From Carnimonas bestiolae (GTDB taxonomy: Bacteria; Pseudomonadota; Gammaproteobacteria; Pseudomonadales; Halomonadaceae): DNA of 64,000 nt. Positions 39,421 through 47,414 of this stretch are shown here, in pieces. The notes below the pieces were generated by a model that was given only the letters and a program-made list of their open reading frames with translations, was not told the origin of the DNA and did not search any database. A program made the position numbers and the translations under genes. The DNA lies in NCBI RefSeq assembly GCF_051251125.1, contig NZ_JBPCZL010000002.1; one strand, written 5' to 3'. The stretch's first letter is position 1. Each line of letters begins with the position of its first letter.

Positions 39421-40887
39421 TTATAAAACTTTTGCTACGCACTCCGCTAGCGCATCAAAGGGCTGAATCATTTCATCTTCCGAAACACAGGCATAACCCA
39501 GTAGTAACCCTCTGCTTAGCGATTGCCCCAGATAATAGCGTGACAGCGGGCGCGTCAACACCCCCTGCTGGGCTACTGCGCGCGCCAAATCTGCGTCGTC
39601 TATGAAAGGCGGAAGCCTCAGCGTTAAATGTAAACCCGCACTATCGCTGGCTTCCTTGGATAACAGCTGGCTGCCGAAACGCGCCTCCACCAGCCCGCTT
39701 AGCGCATCACGCCGCCGCCCATACACTCCCCTCATGCGTCGAATATGCTGGGCGTACTCACCGCTTTCAATGAACTCTCCGAGCGCCTGCTGAGTGGCCG
39801 TGTGTCCACCGCGATACACATCCAGATAGGCGCGCTGAAAGTAATCTGACAACGCCTGGGGCAGCACCATATAAGCAACCCTTAAGTTTGGGCAGATAGT
39901 TTTGCTAAAGGTGCCAACGTAAATAACCGGCGCATCGGCCTCTAAACCCGATAGAGCCGGCACCGGACTGCCGGTATAGCGAAACTCACTATCATAGTCG
40001 TCTTCAATAATGATCGCCTGATGTTGCCTGGCGTAGGCCAGCAACTGGCGGCGACGCTGAATACTCATCACCGCGCCGAGCGGGTAGTGATGCGAGGGAG
40101 TGGTGAAAATTAGCCGAGGAGGGGGCGTACTCTGTTTCGGTAGGGTGATTCCTTCATCGTCGACCGGCACGGGATGCGCCTGCACACCATTGATCTCTAG
40201 CAAGCGGCGAATTCCCCAATAACCGGGCTCTTCCAGCCACGCACTGTCACCGACATCGGCCAGCAGCCGAATGATCAGGTCTATCCCTTGATGGGCACCT
40301 TCCACGATGACAATTTGCGAAGGGTCGCACTGCAGGCCACGTGCAACACGAAGATGCTTCACCAGTGCCTCGCGCAGCACCGGACTTCCGGCTTGCTCAG
40401 GATAGCTAAGCACACCAGGCGAAGCAGCATGAAGCACTCGAGCCACGCGCTTTTGCAGTCGTGCGTGAGGAAACAGCCTGACATCTGGCACGCCAGGCAT
40501 GAAGGCTCCCCACTGTTTCACCGCGGCACTACTATGAGAAGCCAGCGCCGCGCCACGCTCCGACAAGCGTAACGGCGCCGCACTGATACCGTTCACGGAT
40601 GTAGCGCTTTTCTCGACGCTACCCTGAACATCGGCCACATAGGTGCCAGACCCTATCTGCGTCTCTACAAACCCTTCTATCATGAGCTGATCGAATACGC
40701 GCGTTACCGTATTGCGGGAAATCCCCAGTCCTGCTGCGAGCTCGCGTGATGCTGGCAATCGCGCCCCAGCGTTGAAGGTTCGATTCAGAATGGCGTCGCG
40801 AATCGCGCCGTACAAACGCTCATTCAAACAGCGCTCAGTACGCTCTGGCAGCGTTAACTGCAGCAGATCGATCCATAGTTCGTACAT
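39421..40887 (-). CDS. MocR-family regulator (GntR HTH + aminotransferase domain)
   Basis: 488 residues from the ATG at 40887, which has GGAAGG six bases upstream; ATGs at 40893 and beyond are less well placed. Residues about 15-80 are a GntR winged helix (ERLYGAIRDAIL, LPASRELAAGLGISRNTVTRVFDQL). The rest is a fold-type I aminotransferase-like domain with HQGIDLIIRLLADVGD, IIEDDYDSEFRYTG and GTFSKTICPNLRVAYMV, where the Lys in the SKT motif should bind PLP. Divergent from gabT with two direct repeats between them, which points to a GabR-like regulator of 4-aminobutyrate use; PdxR is the alternative. Confidence 0.88.
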   Translation of the reverse strand: MYELWIDLLQLTLPERTERCLNERLYGAIRDAILNRTFNAGARLPASRELAAGLGISRNTVTRVFDQLMIEGFVETQIGSGTYVADVQGSVEKSATSVNGISAAPLRLSERGAALASHSSAAVKQWGAFMPGVPDVRLFPHARLQKRVARVLHAASPGVLSYPEQAGSPVLREALVKHLRVARGLQCDPSQIVIVEGAHQGIDLIIRLLADVGDSAWLEEPGYWGIRRLLEINGVQAHPVPVDDEGITLPKQSTPPPRLIFTTPSHHYPLGAVMSIQRRRQLLAYARQHQAIIIEDDYDSEFRYTGSPVPALSGLEADAPVIYVGTFSKTICPNLRVAYMVLPQALSDYFQRAYLDVYRGGHTATQQALGEFIESGEYAQHIRRMRGVYGRRRDALSGLVEARFGSQLLSKEASDSAGLHLTLRLPPFIDDADLARAVAQQGVLTRPLSRYYLGQSLSRGLLLGYACVSEDEMIQPFDALAECVAKVL

Positions 40888-40959
40888 ATCCATCCTTCCA
40901 TTCGACTGAGCGCATCGCGGCACGCCATAAACTAACGAAGACACCGTCGTCGGTATTAA

Positions 40960-40991
40960 ATTGGCTCCCTATAGTTTGCAAATATTGGCTC
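40960..40991. promoter_or_regulatory. Direct repeat ATTGGCTC x2, candidate MocR operator
   Basis: Two identical copies of ATTGGCTC start at 40960 and 40984, that is 24 bases apart, in the short gap between the divergent MocR gene and gabT. GabR-type regulators bind pairs of direct repeats, so this is a good candidate operator. A TATAGT at 40970-40975 lies between them. Confidence 0.55.
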
Positions 40992-41063
40992 TTTACCACG
41001 GTCCAAAGCAACCCAACAATAGTCACTAGCACGACCGAACCTTACACGTTGAAGAGCCTGGCC

Positions 41064-42335
41064 ATGAATAACGATCAATTACGCGACTTACGTCAGCAAC
41101 ATGTCTCTAACGGCGTTGGCGTTATGTGCAACTTCCACGCCGCCGACGCTAAAAATGCCGAGATTTACGATACCGACGGCAACCGCTACATCGACTTCGC
41201 GGCGGGAATCGCGGTGCTGAATACCGGGCACCGCCATCCCAAACTGGTCGCTGCCATTCAGGAACAGCTTGGCCATTTCACCCACACCGCCTACCAGATA
41301 GTGCCCTACGCCGGCTACGCGACCCTAGCTCAGAAGATAACCCAGCGTGCCGACGGCGATTTCGACAAAAAAGCAGCATTCTTCACCACCGGTGCCGAGG
41401 CGGTAGAAAACGCCATTAAGGTTGCGAAAATTGCAACCGGCCGGTCGGCCATTATCGCGTTCGATGGCGCTTTCCACGGACGTACGGCCGCAACCTTGGC
41501 ACTTACCGGCAAAACCCGTCCCTACAAGATTGGCGCCGGGCCGCAAGTGGGCGAAGTTTATCGCGCGCCGTTCCCCAACGAGCTGCACGGCGTCTCTGTT
41601 GACGACTCGATCGGCGCCATTGAGCAGCTATTCAAAACGGACGTCGAGCCGCAGCGAGTGGCCGCGATTATCTTCGAGCCGGTTCAAGGCGAGGGCGGTT
41701 TCAACCCCGCACCAGCTGAATTCGTTGCACGCCTACGTCAGCTATGTGACCAGCACGGTATCGTGATGATTGCCGACGAAGTGCAATGTGGCTTTGCGCG
41801 CACAGGTAAATTCTTTGCCATGCAGCATTTTGCTGAGTCCGCCGACATCACGACTTACGCCAAAAGCCTGGCAGGGGGCATGCCACTCTCGGGTATTGTC
41901 GGCCGTGCAGAATTGCTGGATAAGCCGATCCCCGGGTCGCTTGGCGGCACCTATGCGGGCAATCCGTTGGCGATCGCCTCGGCCCACGCCGTCATCGATG
42001 TTATTGAGGAAGAGAAGCTTCTGGAGCGAGCGAATCAGCTTGGTCAAACGCTGACGGATAAGCTGCATCACTTGGCGGAAACACATGCGCAACTGAAATG
42101 CGTACGTGGGCTCGGAAGCATGATTGCCGCTGAATTCTTCAATTCGGAAGGCCATCCGGATAGCGAGTTCACCAATCGCATTCAGCAGCATGCGCTCAAA
42201 CGTGGCCTCCTGCTGCTGACCTGCGGTGTTTACGGCAATGTAATACGGTTTCTCTATCCACTGACGATCGAGGATCCGATCTTCGAAGAAGCCTTGGGCA
42301 TACTTCAGGAAGCAGTGGCGGAAGCGGCTCAATAA
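41064..42335 (+). CDS. gabT: 4-aminobutyrate aminotransferase
   Basis: 423 residues from the ATG at 41064 (MNNDQLRDLRQQH); a TTG at 41049 is unlikely. PLP-dependent class III aminotransferase: AAFFTTGAEAVENAIKVA, GAFHGRTAATLALTG, FEPVQGEGGFNPAP, IADEVQCGFARTGKFFA and TTYAKSLAGGMPLSG, where the Lys holds PLP. It transfers the amino group of 4-aminobutyrate to 2-oxoglutarate, giving succinic semialdehyde and glutamate. No gabD is adjacent in this window. The divergent MocR regulator probably controls it. Confidence 0.92.
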   Translation: MNNDQLRDLRQQHVSNGVGVMCNFHAADAKNAEIYDTDGNRYIDFAAGIAVLNTGHRHPKLVAAIQEQLGHFTHTAYQIVPYAGYATLAQKITQRADGDFDKKAAFFTTGAEAVENAIKVAKIATGRSAIIAFDGAFHGRTAATLALTGKTRPYKIGAGPQVGEVYRAPFPNELHGVSVDDSIGAIEQLFKTDVEPQRVAAIIFEPVQGEGGFNPAPAEFVARLRQLCDQHGIVMIADEVQCGFARTGKFFAMQHFAESADITTYAKSLAGGMPLSGIVGRAELLDKPIPGSLGGTYAGNPLAIASAHAVIDVIEEEKLLERANQLGQTLTDKLHHLAETHAQLKCVRGLGSMIAAEFFNSEGHPDSEFTNRIQQHALKRGLLLLTCGVYGNVIRFLYPLTIEDPIFEEALGILQEAVAEAAQ

Positions 42336-42352
42336 CCATTTATCCAACGACG

Positions 42353-42397
42353 AAACCCACAGGGGGCGACTCTTTCAAGTCGCTCCCTGTGGGTTTT
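42353..42397. terminator. Bidirectional terminator, gabT / MpaB-like gene
   Basis: AAACCCACAGGG pairs with CCCTGTGGGTTT, and inside them GCGACT with AGTCGC, giving a long stem with A- and T-runs at both ends, 20 bases after the gabT stop and touching the end of the convergent gene at 42396. Confidence 0.9.
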
Positions 42398-43283
42398 ATA
42401 GGCTAGCGGGCTGACCGGTCGCTTGGACACGTTTCTCCGCCAATTCGCGCGCGGTACCAGACACCGAGGAGCGGATGATAGGCGCGACGGCCTGCACGGA
42501 ACGTTTGGTTACTGCTTGCTGCACATGACTCCGCGCAAATCCCAACTGTTGCGTAGCCCAGTCAGGCAGGATATCGATACCCGCATTCATGAACAGCCTT
42601 GCAGCACGCCGCCCCGCCATATCCTGAGGGCCGGAGCGGAACAGGATTCGCGCGACTTCGCGGGTGCGCTCGCTGCACTCAAGCTGTGGGCGCATTTGCT
42701 CGAGATAATCGGCCACTTCTGACACCGACGTCGGCACTTGCCGTGCGCCCAGCGCAACGGCCACGCGCGCGCTTTCAGCGTAGTAGCGATTCTGCTCGGA
42801 AAGAGAGCAGTTGGGCGATCGATAGCGCAAGTAAGAGGCCAGAAAGGAGCGCATCTCCGCCACGTGAACCCACGTCAACAGATCGGGATCGTCGGCCCGA
42901 TAAGGCGTACCGTCGGGTGCCGTGCCTGTTACCTGCTGATGAATAGCGCGCACGCGAGCGATGGCGGATTCCGCCTGCTGGCGAGAAGCATAGGTCGTAA
43001 TCGCAATAAATTGGCTAGTACGACGCAGCCTTCCCAGCATATCGTCACGAAAGGTCGAATGATCCCACACGCCAGCAAGCGCCAACGGATGCAGCATTTG
43101 CAACAATAGCGCGCCGATGCCCCCGCACATCATCGCGGTAAAGTCGCCGTGAACGCGCCATACCGCGCTATCGGGTCCAAATAGCCCCGGATCGCCCAGC
43201 GGCGTCGTGTAATCGACCGGAGAGTGCCTGCGTCCGGTAAGATCGGCGATGCGGCGATCGATCGCCTTGCGAAAAAGATTCAT
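42396..43283 (-). CDS. Oxygenase MpaB-like (DUF2236) protein
   Basis: 295 residues, no signal peptide. The DUF2236/MpaB pattern is clear: VHGDFTAMMCGGIGALLLQ, MLHPLALAGVWDHS, RLRRTSQFIAITTYA, PDLLTWVHVAEMRSFL and RYYAESARVAVALGA. The conserved histidines and the aromatic patch are those thought to bind heme b in the latex-clearing-protein relatives. Bacterial members are assumed to be oxygenases or hydroxylases, with unknown substrates. Its start is nine bases after the SDR gene stop, so the two probably form an operon and may act on the same molecule. Confidence 0.85.
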   Translation of the reverse strand: MNLFRKAIDRRIADLTGRRHSPVDYTTPLGDPGLFGPDSAVWRVHGDFTAMMCGGIGALLLQMLHPLALAGVWDHSTFRDDMLGRLRRTSQFIAITTYASRQQAESAIARVRAIHQQVTGTAPDGTPYRADDPDLLTWVHVAEMRSFLASYLRYRSPNCSLSEQNRYYAESARVAVALGARQVPTSVSEVADYLEQMRPQLECSERTREVARILFRSGPQDMAGRRAARLFMNAGIDILPDWATQQLGFARSHVQQAVTKRSVQAVAPIIRSSVSGTARELAEKRVQATGQPASL

Positions 43284-43292
43284 ACACGCTCT

Positions 43293-44081
43293 TTAAAAGG
43301 TGCCCGGATAGACGCCTCCGTCCAGCAGCACATTCTGACCCGTGAAGTAACCGGCCTGCTGGCTGCACAAAAATGCGCAGAAGGTGCCGAATTCCTCAGC
43401 GCTGCCAAACCGGCGAGCCGGAATCGCTTGCTGTTGTGCGTTCATCACGTCGTCGGCGGTGCGCCCAGAGGTTTGGGCACTGTGAGCGAAGTTGCTGCGA
43501 AGACGCTCGGTGAGGAACTTGCCCGGCAGCAGGTTGTTCACGGTAACGTTGCGTGACGCCAGCTGAGGCTGTCGCGCCAGCCCGGCCACGAACCCAGTCA
43601 AACCAGCCCGCGCACCGTTGGACAGCCCGAGCGGCGCGATAGGCGCCTTGACCGAGCTGGACGTAATATTAACGATGCGCCCGAACCCTCGTTCAGCCAT
43701 CTGGTCGATGGTCGCTTTGATCATTTCGATCGGCGTGATCATGTTAGCGTTCAAGGCGCTTTGCCACCGCTCTGGGCCCCATTCACGGAAGTCGCCAGGC
43801 GGGGGACCGCCGGCGTTATTCACCAGAATATCGACCTGCGGAGCCGCCGCCAGCACCTGATCGCGCACGCTTGGCTCGGTAATATCGCCGACCACATGCC
43901 TTATCTCGCTGTTGGGGTTGAGGCGCTGCAATTCACTGACAGTTGCTTCAAGCACTTGTTGGGAACGGGAATTTATCACTACATTAACGCCCTCTTTTAC
44001 CAGCGCCTCTGCACATCCCTTACCCAACCCTTTGCTAGCGGCACACACTACGGCCCAACGCCCTGCAATACCTAGATCCAT
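43293..44081 (-). CDS. SDR family NAD(P)-dependent oxidoreductase
   Basis: 262 residues from the ATG at 44081 (MDLGIAGRWAVVCAA), with GAGG seven bases upstream. The cofactor loop is ASKGLGKGCAEA, followed by DILVNNAGGPPPGDF, NITSSSVKAPIAPLGLSNGARAG where the usual active-site Tyr-xxx-Lys is replaced by Leu-Ser-Asn-Gly-Ala-Arg, and VNNLLPGKFLTERL. The GGPP motif and this substituted active site occur in a subgroup of SDRs whose function is poorly known. Operon with the MpaB-like gene. Confidence 0.87.
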   Translation of the reverse strand: MDLGIAGRWAVVCAASKGLGKGCAEALVKEGVNVVINSRSQQVLEATVSELQRLNPNSEIRHVVGDITEPSVRDQVLAAAPQVDILVNNAGGPPPGDFREWGPERWQSALNANMITPIEMIKATIDQMAERGFGRIVNITSSSVKAPIAPLGLSNGARAGLTGFVAGLARQPQLASRNVTVNNLLPGKFLTERLRSNFAHSAQTSGRTADDVMNAQQQAIPARRFGSAEEFGTFCAFLCSQQAGYFTGQNVLLDGGVYPGTF

Positions 44082-44191
44082 GATGCTACCTCGCCGATAC
44101 AAGCTGATTAGGTGGCTTTTGCTGAACTCGGATATCAATCAAGCGGTGTGGAGGCTATCTCCGGAAAGAGCACCCCTGCGTTTCTACCTTA

Positions 44192-44217
44192 TCAAAAAAG
44201 CCGCCATAAGGCGGCTA
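44192..44217 (-). terminator. Intrinsic terminator of the S24 repressor gene
   Basis: On the minus strand AGCCGCC-TTAT-GGCGGCT is followed by TTTTTT, about 70 bases after the repressor stop and ahead of the SDR gene start. Confidence 0.88.
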
Positions 44218-44284
44218 GACTAACGAGACTCGCGTACGAAAGACCTCTTGGCACGCGTTTAGCTTGGCAAAGTGTCCATTTGGC

Positions 44285-44974
44285 TCAGCGAATCCAACGC
44301 GTCACCCGAACAATTTTGCCGCGCACCACCAGATGCGTCATGCCATCGTCGGGAATCTCGATATTTTCGAATTGCGGATCGTCGCACAGTAGCGTAATTC
44401 CTCGCATGGTGCGCTGCACACGCCGTGCAAGTCGCTCGCCCTTGAACTCCACCATGAAGATACCGGTACCGCCAAGCGAGGTACGTGCGGTATTCACCAG
44501 CACGATATCGCCAATATTCAATGCCGGCGACATGCTGTGATCCTCTATGGCATAGGCGGTCAACTGCTGCGCGTTGAGATGATTGCAATCCAATTCATCC
44601 CGCGTCACCGAGCAACTCCCAATGTCGGTTACTTCCCCGTACTGGAACGGCTCGATCTTATAGCGAGGTGGCTGCTCTTCTACGCCAGCGTAGGCCCCGT
44701 CTTCGCTGTACAGGTAGGGGTTGCCTTCGCCACGAATCAGCCAGTCCATCGACATGCCTGAACGCTGCACCAGCGGAAGTAAATTGCGCAGGCGAGGGTT
44801 GGGCTGAGTGCTTTTCTCGGTCCACCTTCCCACCGTGTTTGCGTCAACGCCCGCAATATGAGCCGCAGCAGACTTGGTGCCGAAATAGTTGATCAAGACT
44901 GACAAACGTTCTGGCAAACCGGGGGCTACATCAATGTCGCCTGCTTTTATCTTAGGTGATTCTTTCTTCGACAT
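44285..44974 (-). CDS. S24-type (CI/LexA-like) transcriptional repressor with altered catalytic Lys
   Basis: 229 residues from the ATG at 44974; a TTG at 44980 is possible. Residues about 15-85 are a helix-turn-helix domain (LPERLSVLINYFG, AAHIAGVDANTVGRWTEK). The C-terminal half is a peptidase S24-like domain: AIEDHSMSPALNIGDIVLVN carries the nucleophile Ser147, GTGIFMVEF follows. The catalytic lysine, expected in the segment that reads GERLARRVQR, is an Arg. An Ala-Gly pair (AYAGVEE, 96-97) sits where CI-type proteins are cleaved. So the protein may dimerise like a phage repressor but be resistant to RecA-induced cleavage. It is alone, with no phage genes nearby, and looks like a domesticated regulator. 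Confidence 0.85.
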   Translation of the reverse strand: MSKKESPKIKAGDIDVAPGLPERLSVLINYFGTKSAAAHIAGVDANTVGRWTEKSTQPNPRLRNLLPLVQRSGMSMDWLIRGEGNPYLYSEDGAYAGVEEQPPRYKIEPFQYGEVTDIGSCSVTRDELDCNHLNAQQLTAYAIEDHSMSPALNIGDIVLVNTARTSLGGTGIFMVEFKGERLARRVQRTMRGITLLCDDPQFENIEIPDDGMTHLVVRGKIVRVTRWIR

Positions 44975-45032
44975 AGACAAGGTCTCTTTCGATGAGTACG
45001 CGACATTTTGCGAAGCTTTACTGTAAATTTAT

Positions 45033-45112
45033 GTCGCCATTGTGACGGTATACAATGCTATTAATTTGACTTATGTTTACACAAACCACTTTTATGAAGA
45101 CACATCCTTCAT
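45033..45112. promoter_or_regulatory. Candidate operators between the S24 repressor and the enolase-superfamily gene
   Basis: Two dyads are seen: GTCGCCATTGTGAC (45033-45046, partly symmetric) about 60 bases ahead of the repressor start, and ATGAAG-7-CTTCAT (45094-45112) further on. A TTGACT at 45065-45070 could be a rightward -35. The first dyad would fit repressor autoregulation. Weak evidence. Confidence 0.3.
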
Positions 45113-45258
45113 ATTGATATATTGCGCGCCCAAACCATCCCTATAAATTTATCTCACAATCACGGAAACACTACCTGACCCGGCGTTACCGCCCGTCCTC
45201 GGTATATAGCGCGCTTTCGGCATCCATTAGATGTCGACCAGGAAAGAAGAGACATTGC

Positions 45259-46335
45259 ATGAAGATCACGGACATCCGCGTTTGCCGGCCCAGCAGTAAG
45301 CAGGTCCCTCAGCGCCCGGCGATAATCGAGCTCACTACCAGCGACGGCCTATCGAGCATGGCCGCCGTCGATTTGAGCCATACGCTGGTGGCCGCTATCG
45401 TGCATGAGCTATTTCCCTTCTATCGTGATGCCAACGCGCTGGAAATTGCGCCGCTGAGCCAGCGAGTGCAGCAGCTATGGTCTGACGACACCGTTTTCTC
45501 GCGCGTTATCGCATCAATCGAGCTGGCGCTATGGGATATCTTTGGCCGCCACGTCGGGCTTTCGCTGACGACATTGCTGGGTGGTCATCATTCTTCAAGC
45601 GTTGGTACCTGTATTCCTATTGAGCTCGATTCTACCGAGGGTATCAGCGCTCGTGTGGAAGCTCTTAAGTTCGAGCACTGCCCTAACTTACTGCTTCACG
45701 AAGGCTCCTTTGGTCTGGGCTCAAGCATAGAAGATGAGCGGTTAATCAACCACGTTATCGGCGTCTGTCCGTCAACAACCCTATTGATAGTGCGCGCGCC
45801 TGAAATGCGTACCAATGATTACAAATGGGCGCGGCGCACTGCCGATATGTTGAGCGATTACGGGATTCAACGCTTCGACGCCTCCTTTCATCCCACCGAT
45901 ATCGACGCATTTGCACGGCTGCGCAACAGCTGCCGTATCGATATCGGTATGCGCACGGGGCCTGTTAGCTGCATGCAGGGCCGCGCATTGATTGGTGCCA
46001 ACGCGGTCGATTTGCTGACCATCGATAGCACTCGCTGCGGTGGACTGACCAACGCTATCTGGTTGATACGCACGGCAACCGCCTTCGGCATTCGCCCGGT
46101 GTTATCAGGGGCTCACGATCCCTTTTCGCTGGCCGCAGACCTGCATCTAAGCACGTTGATAACCGCAGAACCACGCGTCGTTCTGCCGCTGCCAACGGCC
46201 ATCGATACGCTACTTGAACCGTTACTGACGCCCGATGCCACAAGCAACAGGCTAAGCATCCCGGAAGGTCCGGGGCTAGGCATCCGCAGTCGTGCGGGTG
46301 CGTTTGCCAATGGAACTTGGTGCGCAGTGCATTAA
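45259..46335 (+). CDS. Enolase-superfamily (mandelate racemase/muconate lactonizing) protein lacking canonical catalytic residues
   Basis: 358 residues, with GAAAGAAGAGA upstream. The start MKITDIRVCRPSS and the ASIELALWDIFGRHVGLSLTTLLGG block (84-108) are typical of the N-terminal cap and first barrel part of the MR/MLE group. In the barrel the expected K-x-K reads LLLHEG (144-149), the first metal Asp (normally D-x-N) reads IVRAPE, the metal Glu segment (normally E-x-P) reads FDASFHP and the third (D-E or G-E) reads IGMRTGP. The shape-keeping GGLTNAIWLI and GIRPVLSGAHDPF remain. So the fold seems kept but the metal- and base-residues are lost. The following gene is a LysR regulator on the same strand. 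Confidence 0.8.
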   Translation: MKITDIRVCRPSSKQVPQRPAIIELTTSDGLSSMAAVDLSHTLVAAIVHELFPFYRDANALEIAPLSQRVQQLWSDDTVFSRVIASIELALWDIFGRHVGLSLTTLLGGHHSSSVGTCIPIELDSTEGISARVEALKFEHCPNLLLHEGSFGLGSSIEDERLINHVIGVCPSTTLLIVRAPEMRTNDYKWARRTADMLSDYGIQRFDASFHPTDIDAFARLRNSCRIDIGMRTGPVSCMQGRALIGANAVDLLTIDSTRCGGLTNAIWLIRTATAFGIRPVLSGAHDPFSLAADLHLSTLITAEPRVVLPLPTAIDTLLEPLLTPDATSNRLSIPEGPGLGIRSRAGAFANGTWCAVH

Positions 46336-46338
46336 GGA

Positions 46339-46394
46339 CGCTCCCCTTAACCGCGACTCCGCTACCGCTACTAACAGCGTGAGGAAGGGGAGCG
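46339..46394 (+). promoter_or_regulatory. Inverted repeat overlapping the lysR ribosome site
   Basis: CGCTCCCCTT (46339-46348) and AAGGGGAGCG (46385-46394) are perfect 10-base arms with a 36-base loop between the enolase-superfamily gene and the LysR gene. The right arm contains the only good Shine-Dalgarno-like sequence for the LysR gene, so a folded transcript would hide it. It may also act as a weak terminator. Confidence 0.4.
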
Positions 46395-46404
46395 CCTACT
46401 TGGT

Positions 46405-47325
46405 ATGTACGCTATGGATCATCGACAATTGCAATTTCTGGTTGCGCTAGCGCGCGAACGCCATTTCGGACGCGCGGCGCGCCGCTGTCACGTCACTCAA
46501 CCGACGCTATCCGCACGCATCAAACAGTTGGAAAGCGAACTGGGCCTTTCGCTCATCGAGCGCGACCGTCGTTTTGGGCGCTTCACGGTAGAGGGAGAGC
46601 GCGTGCTTTATCACGCCCAACGCGTGCTAAAAGAGTTTCAAGCGCTACGAGACGGAGGCAGCGGCGAGCGCCGCCATCAGCAGCGTTTCAGAATCGGTAC
46701 GGTGCCGGCGGCTTCGGCGGACGTGGTGCAGTGGCCAGGGCTTCGCGTTCACACTCTTTCATTCAGCCTGAAAGAATACTCAATGCCCGCGCTACTCCAA
46801 GCGCTAGCCGATAACGAAGTCGATCTCGCGGTGGGATATCTTGATGCAGCGCTGGTAATGTCAGAGGAATTCGGCACGCTGCCGTTATTTAACGAACGCT
46901 TGATGCTGTTTGCTTCACCCCAGTATTTCAACCTACCGCCCGCGCTGGCGTGGCAGGATCTCGAAACGTTCCCGCACGGTATTCTGTCGGGTGACATGCG
47001 TCAGCGACGCAGCGTTGACAGCCTATTCAAACGGCACGAGCTAACCATCGATGTGCGTTTCGAGGCCGACTCGGCAGTGATGCTGGGCACCATGGTGGCG
47101 CACGGTCATGGCGTGGCGGTACTGCCTAAAGCCTTCCAGCAACAGCTCGCGCCGCTGGGCCTGAAAGCCCTTGGCTTGCCTGACACCGATATCGAGTCGT
47201 CACGTATCGGAATGATATGGCGACGCGATGAGCCGCCCAGTATTTCTCCCGCGCGCTTGCTAGGGCAGGAAAAGCCGGTCGCAGCACGCTCACTGTACGA
47301 AGAAGAAGGGATGCCTGCTCCATAA
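46405..47325 (+). CDS. LysR family transcriptional regulator
   Basis: 306 residues (an ATG three codons in, at 46414, is possible). An N-terminal winged helix (MDHRQLQFLVALARERHFGRA split; then CHVTQPTLSARIKQLESELG) and a C-terminal effector domain with IGTVPAAS and VDLAVGYLD follow LTTR layout. In the effector domain, RSVDSLFKRHEL and VAHGHGVAVLPKAF resemble formate-dehydrogenase-type or metabolic LysR proteins. Same strand as the preceding enolase-superfamily gene (70-base gap), convergent with argC. Target unknown. Confidence 0.88.
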   Translation: MYAMDHRQLQFLVALARERHFGRAARRCHVTQPTLSARIKQLESELGLSLIERDRRFGRFTVEGERVLYHAQRVLKEFQALRDGGSGERRHQQRFRIGTVPAASADVVQWPGLRVHTLSFSLKEYSMPALLQALADNEVDLAVGYLDAALVMSEEFGTLPLFNERLMLFASPQYFNLPPALAWQDLETFPHGILSGDMRQRRSVDSLFKRHELTIDVRFEADSAVMLGTMVAHGHGVAVLPKAFQQQLAPLGLKALGLPDTDIESSRIGMIWRRDEPPSISPARLLGQEKPVAARSLYEEEGMPAP

Positions 47326-47357
47326 GCGAGATGGAAGCAGGCCACTACATTCGAAAA

Positions 47358-47384
47358 GGCGGGGACCGCTCTGCGATCCCCGCC
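47358..47384. terminator. Terminator between lysR-type gene and argC
   Basis: GGCGGGGA and TCCCCGCC form an 8-base stem; on the minus strand it is followed by TTTT, so it ends argC best. A second hairpin, GCCTGCT and AGCAGGC at about 47312-47343, lies at the end of the LysR gene. Confidence 0.7.
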
Positions 47385-47414
47385 CAATACCCTTCCAGTG
47401 CTAACGTGCGCGCA

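Noticed and set aside
44285..44974. Prophage border
   Set aside because: Only a single repressor-like gene; no integrase, structural genes or attachment repeats around it.
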